Shown here: piece after piece, positions 47,452-58,441 of the stretch
How positions within the stretch are numbered: the first letter of the stretch is position 1
How the letters are laid out: each line of letters starts with the position of its first letter
From: Pratylenchus scribneri
Lineage: Eukaryota; Nematoda; Chromadorea; Rhabditida; Pratylenchidae
Length of the DNA: 64,000 nucleotides
Direction: 5' to 3'
Assembly: GCA_030063045.1 (NCBI GenBank)
Contig: JAQSEB010000201.1
Span: forward strand, 1 to 64,000
Position numbers and translations under genes: made by a program
The notes under the pieces: model-generated
Databases searched by the model: none
Told to the model about the DNA's origin: nothing
What the model saw: only the letters and a program-made list of their open reading frames with translations

Positions 47452-48628
47452 TTTTACAATATATTCTTTGTTCAAAATAAAACTTTAAAATATTTTAAAA
47501 ATTATAAAAAAAAAATTCATTTTTATTCTTTTGCATTTTAAAGGGCAAAAAAATTGCTTTTTTTAATTATAAAAAAAGAATGTTCAAAAAGGAAAGAAAA
47601 GAATTTACGAATAATTAAGGGAAAAACGAAATTAGGTACCCAATACCAATATTAGCATTCGCAATTAGCCTATTATTTTGGCTAATATTCTTGCAGTTTT
47701 CAATCTAATAATACAACACTAATATACCATTTGGTTAATCTGTTTCTGTAGAATATTTTATATTCATTTATAACAAAGAAAACTGCTACTAAATTTTGGC
47801 CTTTTTTCCATTTTTGGGAAATTAATCTTGAAAAATGAATTTAATTGTTTTTAAAAGCACATTTTGATGAATGTCTGCTCCAATAATTTCCTTCCGTGAT
47901 TATCACATCTATAGATAATCAACAACAATAATTAATTAATTAATTTTCTTAACGATGGAGCGTGATCCAAAATTTGTGGCGCTCAGCTCACTTTTCAATA
48001 AAAGTTGAGTGACAAAATTAATTTATTGTTTGTATTTTTGTCTGGAACAAAAATTAATCAAAAACAATAATCAACAACGATGAATTAATTAATTTACAAT
48101 GGAGCGTGTTCTGAACCAATATTTGTGCTTCTCAATAATTGTAGGGCGACAAATTTAATTTATTATTTATTTGTATTTTTGTCTAGCAAAAGAAGAATAC
48201 AAATACAAATGTGAAATATACAAAATTTTATCAAAAAATTTAAATTTTAAAAAGCATAATTCAAGTTAAATCGGAATCTAATTTAGGAGACTTTGAACAT
48301 TTATGGATTTGACAGAAGAAACGAAACTGACAAATTAAAAATGTTTTTGAAAACTAAAAAAAGGAATTTATTCGGCAATTAATGTTTTTATGAAGCTTTA
48401 CACTAATAATCTTTATCATAAAATTTTGAATGAATAAAATTTATAATACAAAAAAATGTAAATAGTAAATAAGAATTAATTGAATTAAATTGAAATATTA
48501 ACTAACTTTTTTGTTATACAAATTATTTAAAAATTAGAAATAAATTGAATAAGCATAAATAAAAATAATTCTGAATTTTCAATTTCCATCATTGGATGCC
48601 CCAGGCTGAATGGCTTGGGGCATATTCA
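47452..48628. other. intergenic region with a tandemly duplicated 135-bp segment
   Basis: Between receptor copy 3 and the fourth receptor. The segments near 47925-48050 and 48060-48190 are related: both carry AATTAATT, ACGATG or ACAATGGAGCGTG, then AAATTTAATTTATT-like and TTTGTATTTTTGTCT. No coding exon is supported. Confidence 0.45.
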
Positions 48629-50045
48629 TTAAATCTCTGCATAGTTTTGCTGAAATGAAATGTGGTTTTAAATTCTATTGAATTTAAAATAAAATTTGTA
48701 TGAAAAAATGTAAAAATTCCCCTTTTCCTTTTTGATTCAATTTTAGGATTTTATATAATTTTTAATCACGAAAATAATTAATAAAATAATAATTTAAAAT
48801 TTCTTAACAAATTTTAATTGAAATAAATTATTTTTATTATACTAATGGTCTCAAAAATTTTTTCTAAAAAAATATTTGGTCCTAAAATATCTTTTATTTC
48901 TTTGCCTTTTAAAATATACCTGTTGATCAGGAATATTTGAAGAAGTTGGCATTGATGTGTTTTGATCATTTGCCAAAGGATTATGCTCAATATTTTGATG
49001 GGTATTTTCTGCGGAAGCGAAATATTTACTTTTTTTTAATTCAAAAATTCTATCAATATTTATTCCAGTTTAACTTGCCAAAAAAATTCAAATTTCATAT
49101 AAATTTTTTATTATTTTTTAAGAATACTAATAATAATTTTATAATGATTTAATTAACATTTTTTGAATCTCACTAACCTTTTGCACTTTCATGATATCCC
49201 AAAATGAAAAATTTCTTCTTATGAAATCGCATCAACAATTCAATCCAGCATAGCATGGATGAAAAGAAGAATAAATTTAGGCAAATGTGGTAAGCACAAC
49301 GGCATAATTCTTGCCACATGATCAAATATGAATTGACGGAGAAATATTCAATAAAATCCATGATTTTATGCTTTTGCATGTCCATAAAGAAATAAACAAT
49401 CCAAAACATGGCCATATTGAAAAACATCCCTGCGAATGCGACATTAGGAACCAGCAGACGATACTAAAATTTTGAAATATTTTTGACAGAAAAAAAAAAC
49501 ATTAATTTTGACCATAATTTTAAAATTATTCTAATATGGGATTTTCGACAATTATTTTTAACACATAAATGCCAGTATTTCTAATGTTAAAGAATCGGTA
49601 AATTATCTAAAAATTAGACCCACGGAAACTACAGCCTTGATTTTCATTGTATTCCATTATTTTTATAAGAAATAACCTTATATAAATGTTCCGTGTCAAG
49701 AAGCATTAATTTCCGTATTGTAAGTACTTCAAAGAATCGGCCAATCTTAAAGCAAAAATTGATGATCAATCCAAATTAGTTAATGATGATATTAATATTA
49801 CCATAAATGGAGCATAGTAGAATAGATTTATTAAAGCATAGTAAATTAAATTTTTCATTAGATTATTTTTATTGAAGAGTTCACACATTGTATTCACTTG
49901 CAGCAAATGGGTTAAGAAACCGAATATAATTGAAAGTTGAAAGCCACATGGCCCATTGAAGAATGTAATAATCGCCATAGAATTCGGCGCCAAGATCAGA
50001 GTTGAGGCAATGCCATGGAATTTTACGAACACACCAAAAATAGAG
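48629..50045 (-). CDS. fourth serpentine receptor-like gene, 5' exon(s) not identified
   Basis: Exons joined in phase: 50045-49802, 49745-49677, 49463-49178, 49008-48920 and 48649-48629. Membrane segments include SIFGVFVKFHGIASTLIL, FNGPCGFQLSIIFGFL, ALINLFYYAPFMI, FNMAMFWIVYFFM and ICLNLFFFSSMLCWIELLM. The C-terminal tail is hydrophilic and Asn-rich (ENTHQNIEHNPLAND), ending QNYAEI. The first visible exon begins after a TTTTTCGCAG acceptor in phase 2, so an upstream exon must exist, but none could be assigned. It lies in the same orientation as the three tandem receptors and may be a distant relative, though similarity is not obvious by eye. Confidence 0.68.
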
Positions 50046-50929
50046 CTGCGAAAAATATCTTGTATTATTTTTATATTATAGCTTAAATATGTCAAAATTT
50101 TTAAATTATATTTAGGGCTAATTTTGGGAAGTAGCAGTTCAATTTATCCCCATTTATCATTTTTCTCATTAAGGACTGAACTAATTTTGATAATTTTGTT
50201 ATAAAATTAAAAAATAGACTATTGGTGGCTATCAAATTATATTAATTTATTTAAATTGATTCAAAATTGATGGAATTATATTTAAAATAATTAATTCTTA
50301 AATTTAATTATTGTAAAATGTAACACAAATTTAGAAATAAAAAATTTATTGAAAAAAGAAAAAATTTATTTTTAAATCTTATAAATTTTTTATTCAGGAT
50401 AAAAATTATATTTCCATCCGCCGATTGAGAAATTAATATAGTAAATTCATTCACTATGTCATATGTCTTCATGACGAAAATAAATTTTTTAATTTAAAAT
50501 TGTAGGTTTTCGACCCATAATTCTCTCATTCAATTTGTTGTTCTTCATTATCTCTCCTATATATTTTTATAAAATTCTAGTGAATAAAGAATTATTTGAA
50601 GGACTTTTTGTTCTAAATGTATGGGCCAAAATTATAAAAAATCAAAAAATAATATAAGCTAATAAAATTTTTGTAAAACTATTTTAATTGCCTAATTGAT
50701 TTGTTGAAAATTCTTTATCTTGGCAAAATAAAGGATGATGGATTGATGATCATGTGAAAAAATATATAACCGATGAGATTGAATGAAAGTTCATAAAAGA
50801 AAATTAAAATTTAGGTATATGTTGAAAGATGATCAAAATTAAGGAATGTTGAATTGAAATATATAAATAAAAATTGTTAGGATTCATTTAAATTGATGGA
50901 ATGTTATTTTCAGCATAGAGACGCACTTT
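50046..50929. other. region that should hold the missing receptor exon(s)
   Basis: AT-rich. A minus-strand ATG frame near 50470-50380 (MKTYDIVNEFTILISQSADG) lacks a donor in the right phase. No feature is supported. Confidence 0.3.
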
Positions 50930-51530
50930 TCAGCAAAAGGAAATCGATGTTGTATTCGATCCTGACGGCACAATTTTCTCGGCATCCTTTTTACACCGAA
51001 TAAGGGCACGATTGTGATGACCTTTTCTTTCAAATTTCAGTATTTCCCCTGTTGTTTCATTCTCAATTTTGAAATCCTAATGTTCAAATGTCACCGGAAG
51101 GGCGGGCTCATTAATTGGCGCGGAGTATTCCATTGTAACGAAAAAACTGGCCGGTTGAGTAGAATGAACAAATTCCTTAAAAAAATAATATGAAAATGAG
51201 AATAATTCTTCCTCTTTGGAATTGGGTCCTCCTGAAATTAAAATTTCCCTATAGGACAATTTTAGGATATTTTTAGCCTAGGGAATCATTTTTGTCTATT
51301 TTGAGAATAGAAATAAGAATCAGCAAAAAACCTGTCGACAAATATGGCCCTCAGCCCCCTCAATCCCCATAAAAAATTTCTCCATGTATTCCAAGTCGAA
51401 AATATCATTTTTCAGAATATTATTCCCTAAACTATATCCCAGTACTAATCAATATTCAATAGGAAAATATTTTTCCATTGCTTACCTCTTTGATGCGTTT
51501 ACCAATTTCTGCGCACCTCCAGAGCCCTAA
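50930..51530 (-). pseudogene. decayed paralogue of the downstream-family gene at 51659-53233
   Basis: On the minus strand, 51175 onward encodes EFVHSTQPASFFVTMEYSAP then EPALPVTFEH, parallel to EFVHSTERASFFLALE in the intact neighbour. A TAG stop follows directly. After it the same frame continues as DFKIENETTGEILKFERKGH and on to a TGA at 50930-50932, again parallel to NFKIENQTTKEWLELQKFQR. A short upstream piece near 51480-51530 ends at a possible donor. The stop between two homologous blocks and the lack of most upstream exons argue for a pseudogene. Confidence 0.6.
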
Positions 51531-51658
51531 ATTACAAATTATCCGAAAATAATTTTATTATTATTAATAGTTGAAATCTTATTTAAAAAATGAAATTATT
51601 ATGATAAATTATTCATTCATTTAAAATGCATCATTTTTAATATTTATGCTTTTTCCAT

Positions 51659-53233
51659 TTAGCAAATCGAAATATTTATGGTCGATTCCGACATCGTTTG
51701 CCATTGCCTAATTTTCTCCAACTCCTCTTCAAGTGTTGTTTCGTCATCTTTTTTGTATCGGCCAAGGACATAACTGTCACCACCGTCCTGTCTTTGAAAT
51801 TTTTGCAATTCGAGCCATTCCTTCGTTGTTTGATTCTCAATTTTAAAATTCTTACGCTTCTCTTTTTTTCTAGGAATTCTATCTCCGAAGCGTTCCAACG
51901 CAAGGAAAAAACTGGCTCGTTCAGTAGAATGGACAAATTCCTTTAAAAAAATAATATGAAAATGGGAAAATCTTTTGGAAATTGGGTATTCTTTAAATAT
52001 TCAAAAAATGATTTCTCAGGATTTTCATGGCTGAGCATGAGCATGAAGATAAAATTCCTCCTTGTGGGGCTATTTCATTTAATATTTTTTTTAATTTTCT
52101 GATTTTTTTCTAATTTTTGATGGATTTAAATTTTTTTGAAAAGTTCCGGATCCGAAATTTCGGGGTTTGAATTCCTTTCCGATTCCGAAAAAAATTCGGT
52201 TCCGATTTTTTTGAGTTCCGGTTCCAGCCCTGTTGCCTACCTCCTTGACCCGTTCAATTAGGTATGAAAAAAGAGGAGAATTGTGAAAATAAATGATGGA
52301 CAAAAATTTCGGCTTTCCATCATCCCTTGGCCTAGTCAACCATTTTACAGCCAATTCCATGTGCTTTTCTTTGTAATGTGGTATAGTAATTGATTGAACA
52401 CCATAAATGAAATTGAGAAAATGCTCGATGAATTTGTTCAAATGAGTTGTAATATTAATTGACAATTTCTTCGTTTTTGGAGCCAACAATTCCATCATGT
52501 GTTTAATTTGGCCAATTTGCGGATTGTCCTCCTCCTCAAATACTCGGCCATAATATATTATAACCTCTTTGAGCAATGGAAGAATTTTCTCTACAAATTG
52601 CAAAACTTGATCATCAATGAACCTGATAAATTAGATCAAAAATTATTGCAAAATTATGTTGTAAGAAATTACTCGAAATCAATTTGCTCAAAACCAGTGA
52701 TGTAGTCGGGTGGTTTGATGTCCGCAATTGGAATCGGAACAAAATTGTACCAGCCTTTTTCCAGAATGGTCTGCCAATTGCCTTGATCATCTTGTCGGCA
52801 TGAAAATGTCAAATTGGGAACAATGCGTGGCTTCACTTTCCGTCCATGTAATTTTCGATAGCAATATTGATGGAATGTCAATGAGGAAGTTGGCAATGAG
52901 GATTGGGCCAATTCTGTTCGCTTGATCCAATCCAACAATTCCGGCAGCCAACCACCGAATTTGATTCTATTTAAAAATATTATTAATATATTTGACGATC
53001 ATCTCTTAAACCTCTTCTTAATTTTCTGCTCTGAGTCTGAATTTCCATTTTCATTCTTGCCAATTGAAGAAGATGACTAAATTAATAAATTAAAACAATT
53101 TTAAATTAATTTTAAATTTAACCATTTCATTCTTCATTTTTCCAATTTCCAATCCCATATTTTCATTTACATTTCCAACGATTTGTATTGCACATTTTTC
53201 TTCCAAACTAATTTTTTGTTCGCCGGTATCCAT
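51659..53233 (-). CDS. 377-aa protein of an F-box-like nematode family (tentative)
   Basis: Five exons, all phases verified (1134 nt): 53233-53123, 53076-53012, 52966-52673, 52622-52241 and 51940-51659. A short acidic and polar N-terminal part precedes a domain with LPTSSLTFHQYCYRKLHGRK, PRIVPNLTFSCRQDDQGNW and IPIADIKPPDYITGFEQIDF. A helical region follows (FVEKILPLLKEVIIYYGRVF), then LAVKWLTRPRDDGKPKFLS. The charged C-terminal part has DGGDSYVLGRYKKDDETTLE and ends NISIC. I associate this architecture, from memory, with an expanded F-box-associated family in tylenchid nematodes, but no classical F-box is visible at the N-terminus, so the name is provisional. The intron after exon 4 contains a GGAACCGGAACT-type repeat. 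A decayed copy lies just downstream. Confidence 0.75.
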
Positions 53234-54307
53234 TCCAAATCAAATTAGAAGTAATAATTTAATAGATAAATCAAATTTCTAAAATTGTATTGAAATTTGA
53301 TCAGTGGTCATATTTTAAAATTTTTTAAATGAGAGAAATTTTACTGATAAATGGAGTTGGAATTCAGGCATGTTGGAGTGAATGAATGAATGCAAGAATT
53401 GCCTCGCATTCCTATTCATTTATATAAAATCACAATTTGCATTATAATAATATAATAAAATAATTGTGATTGTATAAAATTTATATGAGAAATTGTCTCG
53501 GGGAAAATATTAGAATATTTTGCCGTTCTTTCAATCCAAATCAAAAAATGGAAATGAGGATAAAACATAAAATGCTGATGAATGATGACTGATGACATAG
53601 GAAAAAATTATGCATTATCGAAGAAATATTTTCCAGAAAATTTTTTGTGCCGAAAACAATAACTTCAGCCAAATTGGGATTTAAAAAAATTTGTAATTTT
53701 TTAAACATATTGAATATAAAATATTTACTCTGAAAATTATTATCTTTTGATAAAATTAAATATAAACCTGATAATTTTTAATGCTTAAAATAAAAAAATT
53801 TGTTTATATAATATATTAATAGATTCCTATATTTGCATAAAAATTACAAATCTGAATTGAAGATAAAATTAAAACATATATTCTCAAATCATAACATAAA
53901 ATTGTGTGCCGTAAATAATAAAAAAAAGATCTGTGTGCTGGCCACTGCATTTTTGCGGATGAAGTCTTGAGAGGGAGTTTTAGCTTTTAGGTCGATAGCT
54001 AGCTGCCTTGGGCTTTGGGCCTTAGGCCACAATAGGCGAGATAGACGAGGGAAAAAAAAGAAAATACTATTAATTTACCTATTCATGAGAAAAATGACAT
54101 TAAAATATTCTTCTCTCTGCCCATTCAATGAAACCATATGGCGTATGGCCATATGGATGATGAGCGAGGAAGAGGGATCCGATCCGATTCCAAATGACAA
54201 TGAAAAAATTTAAATGTTTAAATATTTTTAAGCTGATAACCCTACGTTCACAATGGCGCGTTTTGCCGCCGCGGCAAAACGCGCGCGTCTTACAAAAAAT
54301 CGCGTAG

Positions 54308-54600
54308 GTGTTCACAATAGGCGCGTTTTTTTGGCTCGCTCGGCGGCAAAACGCGCCGCGTCTTACAAAAAATCGCGTAGGTGTTCACAATAGGCGCGTT
54401 TTTTTGGCTCGCTCGGCGGCAAAACGCGCCGCGTCTTACAAAAAATCGCGTAGGTGTTCACAATGCGGGCGATTTTTTGACTCGTTCGGCGGCAAAACGC
54501 GCCGCGTCTTCCAAAAAATCGCGTAGGTGTTCACAATGCGGGCGATTTTTTGACTCGTTCGGCGGCAAAACGCGCCGCGTCTTTCAAAAAATCGCGTAGG
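54308..54600. repeat. four 73-bp tandem units inside the TIR element
   Basis: Units start at 54308, 54381, 54454 and 54527, each GTGTTCACAAT...CGGCGGCAAAACGCGCCGCG...AAAAAATCGCGTAG. Units 1-2 (GGCGCGTTTTTTTGGCTCGC) and 3-4 (CGGGCGATTTTTTGACTCG) form two subtypes. GTGTTCACAAT is part of the element terminus, so the array is an expanded end. Confidence 0.88.
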
Positions 54601-55086
54601 TGTTCACAATGCAAATTCGCCGAGCGTTTTGCCGCTTTGGTGTTCACAATGGACGCGTTTTATATAAAAAAGGAAAATCGTGGAGCGTTTGCGGGAAAAT
54701 AATGGATGAATGGTCCTTTTGAGATTCTTTCAATGAGAGAAATTAGAACCGATATTTCTAAAAATTATTTTTAAATTTTAAGAATTTAATAAAAATTTAA
54801 ATTAACCCATTTCTGGTACAGAAAAATTTCCTCTTTTCAATGATATAAGAATCTAATTTTTATAAAGAGGATTAAACTATTTATGGAATATATTAGGGTT
54901 CGAGATAGATTTCTATATAAAATTTTAAAATTTAATAATTATTTTTTTATAGCGTGCTTATTCGATGCAGAAAAATGGGCGCCACCCCGATTGGTCGCGT
55001 CTCATAATCATAATCATAATGTCCCATCTCAAAATGTCCCAAAGGGGAAAAATCTCGAAATGTCCCACCAAAAAAATTTAGAAAAT

Positions 55087-55650
55087 TTGTTTTCGGTCAA
55101 AATATATATCTCAATCGATGCGCCTTGATGCGGGGATTCTGAATCTGTGATCAATTTTGCATAAAACTCAAAAATAGAAAAGTTATGATCAGTTTAGTCA
55201 AGTACACTTTTTAGACATTTTTGCAAAATTTAAATGGCCATAACTTTTTTAGTTTTTGGTTTTATGCGAAACCAATACCAGATTCGTGATCAGCACAATC
55301 AGATGCGTCGATTGAAGTATAATTTGACCTAGAATTAAAAATTTTTAAAAAAATATTTGCAAAAGTGAAGGTTCCTCTTTTTGGATTGGAATACGAAAAA
55401 ATTAAGGTTTTTTCCAGTCATATTATAGTTGATTCGACGTGCCCCAATCTGCTGATTACGAATCTGGTATTGGTTTCGCATAAAACAAAAAACTAAAAAA
55501 GTTATGGCCATTTAAATTTCGTAAAAATGTCTAAAAAGTGTACTTGACTAAACTGATCATAACTTTTCTATTTTTGAGTTTTATGCAAAAATAATGACAG
55601 ATTCAGAATCCCCGCATCAAGGCGCATCGTTTGATATATAATTTGACTTG
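55087..55650. repeat. foldback nested within the TIR element
   Basis: Long inverted arms: TCAATCGATGCGCCTTGATG...AAATGGCCATAACTTTTTTAG on the left, and the reverse complement from about 55400 to 55650. It shares the GATGCG...GATTGA core and the AAAGTTATGGCC block with the foldbacks at 39584 and 46041. Confidence 0.75.
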
Positions 55651-56201
55651 ATTTTGGAATCATTGATTTTTCATCATATCATAAATTTTTATATTCACCC
55701 TTAAATAATTTTTTTTGATCCAAATAAATTAATTTTTATATCATTGGAAAGAGCAGAGTCTTTTACATAGGATAGGATCGATTTAGAAATTTTATAAAAT
55801 TTTTAAATATTTTTAAAATATTTTTAAAAATGTCAACTCTAGCTTTTTGGGAGAAAAAACGCGCCAGAAAATCAAAATATTTGAACTGGTCGCGTTTTGC
55901 CGCCGCGGCTAAACGCGCCCAAAAAACGCGCGTTATTGTGAACAGATGGGCGATTTTTCAAATTTTGGCGCGTTTTGCCGCTTTGTCAAATCGCGTGGGT
56001 GTTCACAACGAACGCGATTTTTGTGGCGCGTTTTGCCGCGGCGCGTTTTGTCGCGGCGACAAAACGCGTGGGTGTTCACAATGAACGCGATTTTTGTGGC
56101 GCGTTTTGCCGCGGCGCGTTTTGCCGCGGCGACAAAACGCGCCCATTGTGAACACACTTTTTAAAATCGCGGCGGCAAAACGCGCCATTGTGAACGTAGG
56201 G

Positions 56202-57556
56202 TAATAAAATTAAATCGTTTTCATTTAATTAATCAATCTCAAAAAGGGAAATGAGCCAACAAATTGAAAATCAATGGTGAAGGAATATAAAAAATATAAT
56301 AATTTTCCATGAAACATATTCTCGGAAAACAATTGAGGAGTTTATAAAAATATAAAATACAGCATAAAAGGAAAATGCATCATTTCCACCCTTTCCCATT
56401 TGATCGCGTTCTTTGTGGTGCAATGAACCGTGAAAGCGAAAATGGGAAACAACAAAACTTGCGCTTTTCGCCCAGATTCTTCATTTAAAATTTTGGTCCT
56501 TTAGGTTAAATTCATTCAAAAACATAATCTAAAGCATTTGATTTAATAAACAGCAATCGAAATTATAAACTACTTCAAAAATAATTAAAATTGTATTTAT
56601 TTGTTGTTTTGATTTATGTCTGATAATTTTATAGTTCATTTTCCTTTTAATATCCTATAAATAAATTTAGTCTACATACAGCTGACTTTTAAAATTAACA
56701 ATATAAGAATAAAATGGAAAATGCTAATAAAGCAAGGGATTATTTAAATATTAATAAATATAAAAATTATTTTTTAACGAAAAATCAATTACAAATTTTT
56801 ATCCCAGCATTAAGAAAAATGCCGTCCGGGGACAATTCCACAATAGAAAAGAAAGGGCAGTAAAAATTGGCAGATGTCACAAAAGTAAAAATGTGGGCGA
56901 TTCCACAAAAAAATAATATATTATAGTTATTGGAAAATGAAATATAAAAATAAAATAATATTAAAACTATTTATTTATTTATTAAACTTTCATTGTATAA
57001 ATCTGGATCATATTTATGGCCATAGTTAAAAAAAAGAAATTATCCAATTTTAAAAGCGATATGACTTTCAAAAGTCCATAAAATATCTCTATAATTAATA
57101 AATTTTAATTTAAAAATTACTTCTTTAAACACAGTGAACCCGAATGAGATGAAGGCACTTAACAAGCTTTTTAAAATTTTCAAAAAAATTATAGTAAAAA
57201 CCAATTTTTGGGGGAGCTTTTAGAAGCAATCGCTCTTAAACACTGAAAATTTTCTTTTTATAACTATGGCCATAAGCTTGGACCAGATTCATGCAATGAA
57301 AGAATAAAAAATATTATTTTAATTTTTTTGTAGAATCGCCCACATTTTTATTTTTTTGGAATCGACATAGCACAGAAAAATGCATTTATAGATCAACAAA
57401 ATTGGGGATGTATTTTAAGCATTAAAAAATCAGAAAATTTCCCTAAATAATCCGAATTATAAAAATTCAAAGAATATTCCTTCCAATCCAAATTATTTGG
57501 ATCTAATTCCCACATCATTTTAGGCCAGCCCATTATCATCGGCCGCATCTTCCTTC
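56202..57556. other. gene-free AT-rich region
   Basis: No exon, RNA or well-bounded repeat is supported. A related sequence (GGCGATTCCACA near 56895 and TAGAATCGCCCACATTTTTA near 57332) occurs inverted and may mark a decayed element. Confidence 0.35.
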
Positions 57557-57718
57557 TCAATTTCTTCCAACAATTTTGAACTGTTTCGCCACATGCCAAC
57601 TTTCGCCCACAACATTTTGATCAACCGGATCTTCATTCAGGACAATCATTGTGGCAACCGGCAAATGCCTCCAATTCATCCCAACAACAATATTATCAGG
57701 CCAAGAAATGGTTTGTCT
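57557..57718 (-). CDS. possible terminal exon of an unknown gene
   Basis: A minus-strand frame after an AAAAAG acceptor encodes QTISWPDNIVVGMNWRHLPV, ATMIVLNEDPVDQNVVGESW and HVAKQFKIVGRN, then TGA. Its composition looks coding. No upstream exon could be joined: the 630-bp repeat copy starts 108 bp upstream. Another frame (ending EKEDAADDNGLA) overlaps it. It may be a fragment of a gene broken by repeats. Confidence 0.35.
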   Translation of the reverse strand, partial: RQTISWPDNIVVGMNWRHLPVATMIVLNEDPVDQNVVGESWHVAKQFKIVGRN

Positions 57719-57825
57719 TTTTATTTACAAAAAAAATTTGTTTTCCTTATTAAATAATTTTTAAATAAATAAAAAAATAATTTTAAAAAATTTTATTAAA
57801 TACAAAAAATTTATATATATATAAT

Positions 57826-58441
57826 CGCTTTTGACTTTTTCACAAAAAAAATTAAGGCTCTTTTTCTAGGGATTTTTAGGTTTTGGGACTTGCACATCCT
57901 AAGGGCAACTTTTCATTGCGCATCCAGGAAAAATACGCGTTTTTTGATTGGGGTTTGGGTTTGGGTCGAAACCGGTTTAAAAACCGGTTTGCCCGGGTAA
58001 AACTTTTTTGCTTGGACCTCAATCGACTTGAAACTAAAAACCGCTCCTAAGTTAGAGTATTAGCTATAAAATGATATATAGGTTTGGGGGTCTATCTCGA
58101 AGTCTAAGTACCGAAAAAAATCCGGGAAATTTCCTACTGTAGGTGCGCGAGTTGGAAATAGGTTTGTAACTTTTTTACGAGTTGTGTTAGAGGTACGCAG
58201 TAAAAAGCAAAGTTGTAGAGCTCGATGAGACGAATCCAATGGTATATTGCGCGAGTTGTGAAACTAAATCGGTTTCGAGATATAAGCTTAAACCGGTTTA
58301 AAAAATTAAAAAATACAAGGCGAGCGGAGCGAGCCGTCTAAAACTTGAATAAAAAACCTACTGGGGTACCTATAAAGCGCCCCGCGCTTTTTTCGAAACG
58401 GAAGCATGCCTTAAACCAGTGGGGCTCTGCCCCACTGGTTT
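57826..58441. repeat. inverted, dispersed copy of the 630-bp hairpin repeat
   Basis: Reverse complement of the units at 19654-21540. It ends at 58417-58441 with the palindrome ACCAGTGGGGCTCTGCCCCACTGGT and includes AAACCGGTTTAAAAACCGGTT, TTGTAGAGCTCGATGAG and CGCGTATTTTTCC in inverse order. A single unit here shows the unit can disperse as well as amplify in tandem. Confidence 0.85.

Larger units (their letters stand above)
54240..56201. mobile_element. 1962-bp TIR element with TAA target duplication
   Basis: The termini CCCTACGTTCACAATGGCGC and the exact inverse at 56182-56201 are flanked by TAA (54237-54239 and 56202-56204), as for PIF/Harbinger-type elements. Subterminal CGCGTTTTGCCGCC words recur at both ends and are far more GC-rich than the surroundings. 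No transposase is encoded. It contains a 73-bp tandem array (54308-54600) and a separate foldback (55087-55650). Open frames in these arrays are by-products of the repeats. Confidence 0.8.

Noticed and set aside
52091..52240. C-terminal extension of the F-box-like gene reading through GNRAGTGTQKNRNR
   Set aside because: This is a GGAACCGGAACT-type repeat in the intron. A GTAGGC donor before it and an in-phase acceptor at 51940 restore homology with the downstream copy.
54308..54600. CRISPR-like regular repeats, and ORFs containing FTIGAFFWLARRQNAPRLTK
   Set aside because: Units are contiguous 73-bp tandem copies without unique spacers, they derive from the terminus of the surrounding TIR element, and the genome is animal.
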